Shown here in pieces: positions 46,671 through 52,927 of a DNA stretch of 52,927 nucleotides (within the stretch, counting starts at the first letter, position 1; every line of letters starts with the position of its first letter). Source of the stretch: Bacterioplanes sp. (lineage in GTDB: Bacteria > Pseudomonadota > Gammaproteobacteria > Pseudomonadales > Oceanobacteraceae). Under the pieces are notes generated by a model, which searched no databases, was not told the DNA's origin, and worked only from the letters and a program-made list of their open reading frames with translations. The DNA lies in the NCBI GenBank assembly GCA_014859445.1, contig JACUUC010000021.1, forward strand, positions 1 to 52,927, read 5' to 3'. The position numbers and the translations under genes are program-made.

Positions 46671-47957
46671 ATGTCCGACGATACAAAAGGCAAAGGCGAA
46701 GATAACGGTAAATTGCTGTACTGCTCTTTCTGCGGTAAGAGTCAGCATGAAGTCCGTAAGCTGATTGCCGGGCCATCGGTGTTCATCTGTGACGAGTGTG
46801 TCGATTTGTGTAATGACATCATTCGTGAAGAAGTTCAGGAAGCCGAGAGCAAGGGAGGCAGTGACAAACTGCCTACGCCACAAGAAATCAAAGTGACACT
46901 CGATGAGTACGTCATTGGCCAAGACAAAGCTAAAATGGTGTTGGCGGTTGCGGTGTATAACCATTACAAGCGCTTACAGTACGGTGCGGGTAAAAACGAC
47001 GTCGAATTGTCAAAGAGCAATATTTTGCTGATTGGTCCTACTGGTAGCGGTAAAACGCTGTTGGCGGAAACCTTAGCGCGCCTGTTGAATGTGCCTTTTA
47101 CCATTGCCGATGCCACCACCTTAACCGAAGCCGGTTATGTGGGCGAAGACGTGGAAAATATCATTCAGAAGTTGCTACAAAAGTGTGATTACGATGTAGA
47201 GCGTGCTCAGCGTGGCATTGTTTACATTGATGAAATTGATAAGATTTCACGTAAATCCGATAACCCATCCATCACTCGCGATGTATCGGGTGAGGGCGTG
47301 CAGCAAGCATTGCTTAAGTTAATCGAAGGCACGGTTGCTTCTGTTCCTCCTCAGGGCGGACGTAAACACCCACAGCAAGAGTTTTTGCAGGTTGATACCT
47401 CGAATATGCTCTTTATTTGTGGTGGTGCGTTTGCTGGTTTGGATCAGATCATTCGCGATCGTTCAGAGAAGAGCAGTATCGGTTTTTCTGCAACGGTGAA
47501 AGGAAAAGAAGATCAAAAAGCCGTTGGTGTGGTCTTGCGTGAAGTTGAGCCCAGCGATTTGGTTAAATTTGGTCTCATTCCTGAGTTCATTGGACGCTTG
47601 CCGGTTGTGGCAACGCTGGATGAACTGGATCGCGATGCCCTCATTCAAATTTTGACGGAGCCTAAAAACTCGTTAGTGCGCCAGTATCAAAAGTTATTTG
47701 AAATGGAAAACGTGGAGTTGGAATTCCGTACAGCCGCATTGGAAGCCATTGCTGGCAATGCCATGGAACGGAAAACCGGTGCCCGCGGATTGCGTTCTAT
47801 TATGGAAGGCGCTTTGCTCGATATCATGTATCGCATCCCATCGGAAGAGCATGTGAGTAAGGTCGTGATTGAAGAAAATGTCATTACCGAAGGTGCTGAG
47901 CCAATCATTCTCTATGAGAATGCCGATATGGCAAAGGCAGCTCCTGATAATGCGTAA
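46671..47957 (+). CDS. clpX: ATP-dependent Clp protease ATP-binding subunit
   Basis: ClpX unfolds substrates for ClpP. The 428-aa AAA+ protein has an N-terminal four-Cys zinc domain ([10 protein letters not shown], then [10 protein letters not shown]), Walker A GPTGSGKT, Walker [10 protein letters not shown], and IGFSATVKG near the IGF loop that docks on ClpP. Sensor 2 ([12 protein letters not shown]) is intact. It is downstream of clpP and upstream of lon, with a terminator between clpX and lon. Confidence 0.97.
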   Translation: MSDDTKGKGEDNGKLLYCSFCGKSQHEVRKLIAGPSVFICDECVDLCNDIIREEVQEAESKGGSDKLPTPQEIKVTLDEYVIGQDKAKMVLAVAVYNHYKRLQYGAGKNDVELSKSNILLIGPTGSGKTLLAETLARLLNVPFTIADATTLTEAGYVGEDVENIIQKLLQKCDYDVERAQRGIVYIDEIDKISRKSDNPSITRDVSGEGVQQALLKLIEGTVASVPPQGGRKHPQQEFLQVDTSNMLFICGGAFAGLDQIIRDRSEKSSIGFSATVKGKEDQKAVGVVLREVEPSDLVKFGLIPEFIGRLPVVATLDELDRDALIQILTEPKNSLVRQYQKLFEMENVELEFRTAALEAIAGNAMERKTGARGLRSIMEGALLDIMYRIPSEEHVSKVVIEENVITEGAEPIILYENADMAKAAPDNA

Positions 47958-47975
47958 GCGTTTGGTTTGACACAT

Positions 47976-48003
47976 AAAAAAGGAGCTTCGGCTCCTTTTT
48001 TTG
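47976..48003 (+). terminator. Intrinsic terminator of clpX
   Basis: Stem AAAAAGGAGC / GCTCCTTTTT with a TTCG tetraloop and long T-run, 18 bases past the stop. Confidence 0.9.
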
Positions 48004-48074
48004 TCTCTGTGCCTTGTAAAGCGCCATAGCCACCCTCACTATCTAACAGTCAATAGAGAATTAGGTACCGTGTC

Positions 48075-50465
48075 ATGACTCGTGAAGTTTTACCTTTGTT
48101 GCCATTGCGTGATGTTGTTGTGTTTCCAGCAATGGTTATCCCCTTGTTCGTGGGGCGCGAAAAATCCATTAATGCGTTAGAAGAAGCCATGGCGAACGAC
48201 AAACGCATTGTGCTGGTTGCGCAAAAAGACGCGGCTGACGATGAGCCTACCCTGAAGGACATGCACCCGGTGGGCACCATAGCCACCATTTTGCAGTTGC
48301 TGAAGCTACCCGACGGTACCGTCAAGGTGCTGGTGGAGGGGGATGTGCGTGCTCATCTACATGATCTTATCGATGCCGGTGATTTATTTCGCGGTGACGT
48401 GGAAGCACAAGCCATTGATGAATTGGTTGAGCGTGAAAATGATGTCCTAGTGCGTTCGTTAACCGGGCATTTTGAACAATACGTACAGCTGTCGAAAAAA
48501 GTCCCTAATGAAGTGTTATCGACCATTTCTGGTGTCGAAGATGCGAGTCGTCTGGCGGATACCATTGCGGCTCATATTTCGTTAAAGCTTGACGAGAAAC
48601 AACACGTGCTGGAAATGCAGCATCCAAAAGACCGTGTTGAACATTTGATGGGTTTAATGGAGTCGGAAATCGACTTGCTCAAAGTCGAAAAGCGTATTCG
48701 TGGGCGCGTTAAGAAGCAAATGGAAAAGAGTCAGCGCGAGTACTATTTGAATGAGCAAATGAAAGCCATTCAGAAAGAACTGGGTGACATGGAAGACGGT
48801 AGCAACGAATTTGATGAGTTGCTGCACAAAATCGAACAATCCGGCATGAGCAAAGACGCTCGAGAAAAAGCCGACAGCGAGTTGAAAAAACTGCGCATGA
48901 TGTCGCCTATGTCAGCGGAAGCGTCGGTCGTTCGTGGTTACCTGGACTGGTTGGTTAACTTACCATGGAAGAAGCGCACTCGTACCAGTCATGATTTGGC
49001 GGCGGCAGAAGCCATTTTGGATGCCGATCACTTTGGTTTGGAAGAAGTAAAAGAACGCATTCTGGAGTATTTGGCGGTACAGAATCGCGTGAAGAAAGTA
49101 AAAGGGGCCGTGTTGTGTTTGGTGGGGCCTCCGGGTGTTGGTAAAACATCATTAGGTAAATCCATTGCCCGTGCAACCAACCGCAAGTTTGTGCGGATGG
49201 CGTTGGGTGGTGTGCGTGATGAAGCGGAAATTCGCGGGCATCGTCGTACTTACATTGGCTCTATGCCTGGCAAGTTGATTCAGAAAATGTCCAAAGTCGC
49301 GGTTAAAAATCCGCTGTTTTTGTTGGATGAAATTGACAAAATGGGGATGGACCACCGGGGTGATCCGGCTTCTGCCTTGCTGGAGGTGTTGGACCCAGAG
49401 CAAAACAGCGCCTTTGCCGATCATTACCTTGAAGTCGACTATGACCTCTCTGATGTGATGTTCGTTTGCACATCCAACAGCATGGACATTCCTGGTCCCT
49501 TGTTGGATCGGATGGAAGTCATTCGTATTCCGGGTTATACCGAAGACGAAAAACTGAACATCGCTAAGCGTTATTTGCTGCCTAAGCAAATCAAATTGAA
49601 TGGATTGTCTGAACACGAAATGGACGTAAAAGATGATGCCATTCGCGCCATTGTGCGTTACTACACGCGTGAAGCGGGTGTGCGGAGCTTAGAGCGCCAA
49701 CTGGCGAAACTGTGTCGTCGCGTGGTGAAGTCGAACGTGCTGGAAAAGAACATCACAACCCGCGTGATTGATGCCGATAACGTCGAGAGTTTTCTGGGTG
49801 TCATTAAGTTCCGTTATGGCTTGGCCGGTCAAGACAATCAAATCGGCCAAGTCACCGGTTTGGCGTGGACTTCGGTGGGGGGCGAGTTGCTCACCTTAGA
49901 AGCGGCTGCAACGCCAGGTAAAGGGCGTGTGATCAAAACGGGTTCCTTGGGTGATGTTATGCAGGAATCGATACAGGCGGCGCTTACCGTAGTTCGTAGC
50001 CGCTCTATCGGGCTGGGTATCGCACCGGATTATTTTGAGAAGCACGATGTTCACGTCCATGTACCAGAAGGGGCGACACCGAAAGATGGACCCAGTGCGG
50101 GCATTGGTATGGCCACCGCATTGGTCTCGATTATGACGGGGATTCCTGTGCGTGCCGATGTGGCGATGACGGGTGAAATCACGCTACGTGGCAAAGTGCT
50201 TGCCATTGGTGGATTGAAAGAAAAATTATTGGCGGCTCACCGTGGTGGTATCAAGACGGTTATTATCCCTCAAGAAAATGAAAAAGACTTGGCGGAGATA
50301 CCCGATAACATCAAAGCCGATTTACAAATCGTTGCTGTGGATTGGATTGATGAAGTCCTTGACTTGGCTTTGGAGCGTCAGCCAGAGCCTTATGTTGGCG
50401 AAATAGTAACCAAAGCGGACAGTGAAACGAAAAAAGACGACGAATCGAGACCCAGTACACACTGA
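48075..50465 (+). CDS. lon: ATP-dependent protease La
   Basis: Lon degrades misfolded and regulatory proteins. The 796-aa product has the N-terminal substrate domain ([23 protein letters not shown]), a coiled-coil middle, AAA+ motifs ([27 protein letters not shown]) and the protease domain with catalytic Ser in [14 protein letters not shown] and Lys in [15 protein letters not shown]. Length is close to E. coli Lon (784). It has an independent transcription start, since the clpX terminator precedes it. No heat-shock promoter was identified with certainty. Confidence 0.97.
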   Translation: MTREVLPLLPLRDVVVFPAMVIPLFVGREKSINALEEAMANDKRIVLVAQKDAADDEPTLKDMHPVGTIATILQLLKLPDGTVKVLVEGDVRAHLHDLIDAGDLFRGDVEAQAIDELVERENDVLVRSLTGHFEQYVQLSKKVPNEVLSTISGVEDASRLADTIAAHISLKLDEKQHVLEMQHPKDRVEHLMGLMESEIDLLKVEKRIRGRVKKQMEKSQREYYLNEQMKAIQKELGDMEDGSNEFDELLHKIEQSGMSKDAREKADSELKKLRMMSPMSAEASVVRGYLDWLVNLPWKKRTRTSHDLAAAEAILDADHFGLEEVKERILEYLAVQNRVKKVKGAVLCLVGPPGVGKTSLGKSIARATNRKFVRMALGGVRDEAEIRGHRRTYIGSMPGKLIQKMSKVAVKNPLFLLDEIDKMGMDHRGDPASALLEVLDPEQNSAFADHYLEVDYDLSDVMFVCTSNSMDIPGPLLDRMEVIRIPGYTEDEKLNIAKRYLLPKQIKLNGLSEHEMDVKDDAIRAIVRYYTREAGVRSLERQLAKLCRRVVKSNVLEKNITTRVIDADNVESFLGVIKFRYGLAGQDNQIGQVTGLAWTSVGGELLTLEAAATPGKGRVIKTGSLGDVMQESIQAALTVVRSRSIGLGIAPDYFEKHDVHVHVPEGATPKDGPSAGIGMATALVSIMTGIPVRADVAMTGEITLRGKVLAIGGLKEKLLAAHRGGIKTVIIPQENEKDLAEIPDNIKADLQIVAVDWIDEVLDLALERQPEPYVGEIVTKADSETKKDDESRPSTH

Positions 50466-50471
50466 GTCTGC

Positions 50472-50500
50472 TTGACGCTTACAGGGCGGCTTGGTATAAA
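50472..50500 (+). promoter_or_regulatory. Strong promoter of hupB
   Basis: TTGACG (50472-50477), an exact 17-bp spacer and TATAAA (50495-50500). The hupB start lies 83 bases downstream, giving an untranslated leader of about 75 bases. Confidence 0.7.
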
Positions 50501-50583
50501 TCACCGCTCTATGATTTTCCTGTAGCGATCACCTAGTCGCATAACAAGAATTTACTATTGCGTACAGAGTAAAGGGGATAAAT

Positions 50584-50856
50584 GTGAATAAGTCTGAATT
50601 GATCGACGCTATTGCCGCTTCTGCCGACATTCCAAAGGCAGCTGCTGGTCGTGCATTGGATGCCATGATTGATAGCATTGGCACAGCTCTGAAAGAAGGT
50701 GATCAAGTGGCCCTGGTTGGCTTTGGTACTTTCTTGGTGAAAGAGCGTGCTGCGCGTACGGGCCGTAACCCACAAACGGGTGCCCCTATCGAAATCAAAG
50801 CGGCCAAAGTACCTAGCTTTAAGCCTGGTAAAGCATTGAAAGACGCTGTAAATTGA
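50584..50856 (+). CDS. hupB: DNA-binding protein HU-beta
   Basis: A 90-aa nucleoid protein. [11 protein letters not shown] at the start, [21 protein letters not shown] (the DNA-binding arm with its conserved Pro) and [12 protein letters not shown] at the end match HU throughout. It starts at GTG, with AGGGGAT seven bases upstream. tRNA-Asp starts only 12 bases after the stop with no terminator between, so the mRNA probably carries the tRNA in its 3' end. Confidence 0.97.
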   Translation: MNKSELIDAIAASADIPKAAAGRALDAMIDSIGTALKEGDQVALVGFGTFLVKERAARTGRNPQTGAPIEIKAAKVPSFKPGKALKDAVN

Positions 50857-50868
50857 TTGACTGAATAA

Positions 50869-50945
50869 GGACCGGTAGTTCAGTTGGTTAGAATACCGGC
50901 CTGTCACGCCGGGGGTCGCGGGTTCGAGTCCCGTCCGGTCCGCCA
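50869..50945 (+). tRNA. tRNA-Asp (GTC)
   Basis: A 77-nt cloverleaf. Acceptor GGACCGG pairs with CCGGTCC, D-loop TAGTTCAGTTGGTTAGAATA, anticodon GTC at 50903-50905, CCA encoded. Likely processed from a hupB-tRNA transcript. Confidence 0.97.
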
Positions 50946-50951
50946 AATATG

Positions 50952-50977
50952 AAGCGCATCTTCGATGCGCTTTTTTT
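50952..50977 (+). terminator. Intrinsic terminator after tRNA-Asp
   Basis: Stem AAGCGCATC / GATGCGCTT with TTC loop, followed by seven or more T. Confidence 0.88.
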
Positions 50978-51010
50978 GTATTGGCGTTATGTTTGCGAAT
51001 TGGAGGAAGC

Positions 51011-52840
51011 ATGTTACAAACCATACGCGATAATGCTCAGGGCACGATCGCCAAAGTCATCGTATTTTTTATTATTGTGGTGTTTGCGCTCTGGGGTGTT
51101 GAAAGCATTGTCAGCATTGGCAGTGGTGAAAAACCAGAAGCCGTCGTGGGCGGTAAAGAGATAAACGAAATCGATATTGTGCGAGTGATGGAGCAGCAAA
51201 AAGAAAATCTGCGTCGTCAATTCGGAGAGCAATACGATGACACTCTGTTTAATGAAACATTCCTACGTGAATCCGCTATCGAGCAATTGATCGAACAGAG
51301 AATTGCGGCGGTTGGCGCTGACAAATTGGGGCTATACGCATCCACTCAATCGGTTGATGAAACGATTGTTGGCATTCCGGCCTTTCAGGTTGAGGGTCGC
51401 TTCAGCCGTGAGCAATTCCAAAATATTCTGCGTATGAATGGTTGGTCGCCGTTGTCGTTCCGCGCCAGTCTTGAAGAAGATATTAAGGTCAATCAAGCGC
51501 GTGCTGGGTTTATTCTCAGCAACATCGAAACGCCTAAAAATGTGCAGCTTACCGAAGCCTTGATGAATGAACAGCGCCGTTTTCGTTACGTGGAAATTGA
51601 TCGCGCTCTGCTTGAAAACGACATCACGTTATCGCAAGCCGATATCGAGCAATTTTATGCGGATAACCAACAGCGCTTTCGTACCAGTGAAAAAGTGGCG
51701 ATTAATTACGTCATGATCAATCGTCAGGCTTTATTGGAACGTCAAATCGTTGAAGAAGACGAATTGCAAGAGGCTTATCAAGACTACGTAGCCTCTGCCA
51801 ATGACAAAGAACAACGCGCATCGAGCCACATTCTGATTGAATGGGCGGAGCGTACCGAACAAGAAGCATTGGCCTTGGCTCGATCGCTGCAAACGCGCGC
51901 TCAAGCGGGTGAAGACTTTGCCGAACTGGCGAAAACCTATTCCGATGACATTGGCACACGAAATAACGGTGGTTCGTTGGGCCTGACCATTCGTGGCTCT
52001 TTTATGGCGGAATACGACCAAACCTTGTATGAATTGGCCGCGGTTGGCGACGTATCGGCACCCGTTAAAACGGACTTTGGTTATCATGTGATTCGTTTGG
52101 ATCGTGTGGTGGCTCCTGAAGTTCGTTCATTTGCCGAGGCGCGTGCTGAATTGGAACGCGATATTCGAGCGGCGAAAGCTGAGTTTAGTTACGCGCTGGA
52201 ATTACAAGAATTGGCTAACATGGCCTTTTCAGCACGCAGCATCAATGACGTTGCTACGGGACTGAATTTACCACTGCAAACGACGGCCTTATTCGACCGC
52301 GAACAGGGTGACGGTGTCGCGCAACACATGCGTGTTCGTCAAGCGGCGTTTGCTCAAGATGTCCTACTTGATCGTGAGATCAGTGCTGTTGTTGAAACCG
52401 ACGATGGTGCTTTGGTGATGGCGCTTGCAGAGTACGAACCTGTGGGTGTTAAAACATTGGCCGAGGTTGAGTCCTTGATCGTTGCACAATTGACGCGTGA
52501 GCGCGCGACCAGCTTGTCTGCGGAACACGCGCAAGCCATCATTGTCGGTGACAAAGCCGATGTGCAATGGACGGAAGTCACTACTCGCTATCGTGAGAAT
52601 GCGAAAGCGCCACGCGTGATTCAGCAGAAAGCATTTGCAATTGCTGTCAATCAGCCTGTTCAGGTTGCGACGACGCGGGGCATTGCGGTTGTGGTAACCG
52701 ATGCCATTGATATGCCGGAATGGCAGTCACAAGAGGTCAGTCAAGACGCGGTTGAAATGGGTCGTGCGCAATGGTCTCGTTTAGACATGCAAAGCTATCA
52801 AGATTGGGTGCGCAATCACACCAAAATTGAGCGTCGCTAA
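51011..52840 (+). CDS. ppiD: Periplasmic folding chaperone / SurA-N and parvulin-domain protein PpiD
   Basis: PpiD is anchored in the inner membrane near the SecYEG exit and helps newly exported proteins. The 609-aa product has one N-terminal membrane helix (IVFFIIVVFALWGVESIV), a SurA-type helical region, and a parvulin domain at about 255-355 (RASSHILIEW, DDIGTRNNGGSLG, GYHVIRLD). ATG 51011 has GGAGGAA directly upstream, a strong site that decides the start. Its place after hupB matches other gammaproteobacteria. Confidence 0.94.
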   Translation: MLQTIRDNAQGTIAKVIVFFIIVVFALWGVESIVSIGSGEKPEAVVGGKEINEIDIVRVMEQQKENLRRQFGEQYDDTLFNETFLRESAIEQLIEQRIAAVGADKLGLYASTQSVDETIVGIPAFQVEGRFSREQFQNILRMNGWSPLSFRASLEEDIKVNQARAGFILSNIETPKNVQLTEALMNEQRRFRYVEIDRALLENDITLSQADIEQFYADNQQRFRTSEKVAINYVMINRQALLERQIVEEDELQEAYQDYVASANDKEQRASSHILIEWAERTEQEALALARSLQTRAQAGEDFAELAKTYSDDIGTRNNGGSLGLTIRGSFMAEYDQTLYELAAVGDVSAPVKTDFGYHVIRLDRVVAPEVRSFAEARAELERDIRAAKAEFSYALELQELANMAFSARSINDVATGLNLPLQTTALFDREQGDGVAQHMRVRQAAFAQDVLLDREISAVVETDDGALVMALAEYEPVGVKTLAEVESLIVAQLTRERATSLSAEHAQAIIVGDKADVQWTEVTTRYRENAKAPRVIQQKAFAIAVNQPVQVATTRGIAVVVTDAIDMPEWQSQEVSQDAVEMGRAQWSRLDMQSYQDWVRNHTKIERR

Positions 52841-52854
52841 GCAATGTTGAATTG

Positions 52855-52882
52855 AAAAAGGCAGCCTTGGCTGCCTTTTTTG
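52855..52882 (+). terminator. Intrinsic terminator of ppiD
   Basis: Stem AAAAAGGCAGCC / GGCTGCCTTTTT with a minimal loop and T-run, 15 bases past the stop. Confidence 0.88.
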
Positions 52883-52884
52883 TT

Positions 52885-52927
52885 TGCCCAGCGAAGCTGG
52901 CAAACCCGTCAGGCTGAAAGAAGCCTG
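52885..52927. repeat. Two small hairpins at the window edge, possible start of a repeat element
   Basis: GCCCAGC-GAA-GCTGGC (one bulge) and the perfect six-pair CAGGCT-GAAAGA-AGCCTG follow each other within 43 bases, right after the ppiD terminator. This is not explained by the gene. It could be the edge of a repeat (REP-like) element, cut by the window end. Confidence 0.3.

Overview
The window looks like chromosome from a marine gammaproteobacterium of the Pseudomonadales/Oceanospirillales kind, with moderate GC. This is inferred from gene order, not from a database match. Blocks familiar from Pseudomonas relatives are present: gltX followed by tRNA-Ala and tRNA-Glu; purB-roxA-GNAT; lolC/E-lolD-DUF2062-comEC-exbB-exbD-msbA-lpxK-trm112-ptp-murB; and lpxH-ppiB-glnS-cysS-folD-tRNAs-tig-clpP-clpX-lon-hupB-tRNA-Asp-ppiD.

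Layout. (1) 1-3760 is the right end of a decayed genomic island: a broken IS3-type transposase, an intact Fic protein, the first codons of a dead type I restriction subunit (hsdR), about 900 bp without a convincing gene, and a P4-type integrase. It ends at a short sequence identical to the 3' acceptor strand of a tRNA-Ser, followed by an orphan terminator. This is a likely attR. (2) 3870-13010 is core: gltX, tRNA-Ala(GGC), tRNA-Glu(TTC), kdsC-kdsB (Kdo supply for LPS), a DUF3429 membrane protein, a GNAT protein, the ribosomal oxygenase roxA, purB, a DedA protein and a double-length QueD-like protein. (3) 13088-23281 is the least ordinary part. Two very large paralogous lipoproteins (about 1005 and 1037 aa) flank malate synthase G (glcB). 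The second is coupled to a predicted outer-membrane beta-barrel. The 592-bp gap before glcB holds a strong candidate small RNA on the minus strand (about 16417-16493), with its own sigma70-like promoter, two stem-loops and a U-tract, plus a pair of 16-bp direct repeats. (4) 23414-27687 holds a DinG-type helicase, an alpha/beta hydrolase with a C-terminal PilZ-like segment, and a secreted hypothetical protein. (5) 27852-38365 is an envelope-biogenesis run: lipoprotein release, competence channel, ExbB/ExbD, lipid A flipping and 4'-phosphorylation, Trm112-like protein, low-molecular-weight phosphatase and MurB. kdsB, which usually lies between the trm112-like gene and the phosphatase, is absent there and sits beside kdsC instead. 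(6) 38373-52840 is translation and proteostasis: lpxH, ppiB, glnS, cysS, folD, tRNA-Pro/Arg/His, trigger factor, ClpP, ClpX, Lon, HU-beta, tRNA-Asp and PpiD.

Most genes are housekeeping. The best candidates for undescribed biology are the paired giant lipoproteins plus barrel, the intergenic small RNA, and the PilZ-tailed hydrolase. No CRISPR array, rRNA or intact insertion sequence was seen.
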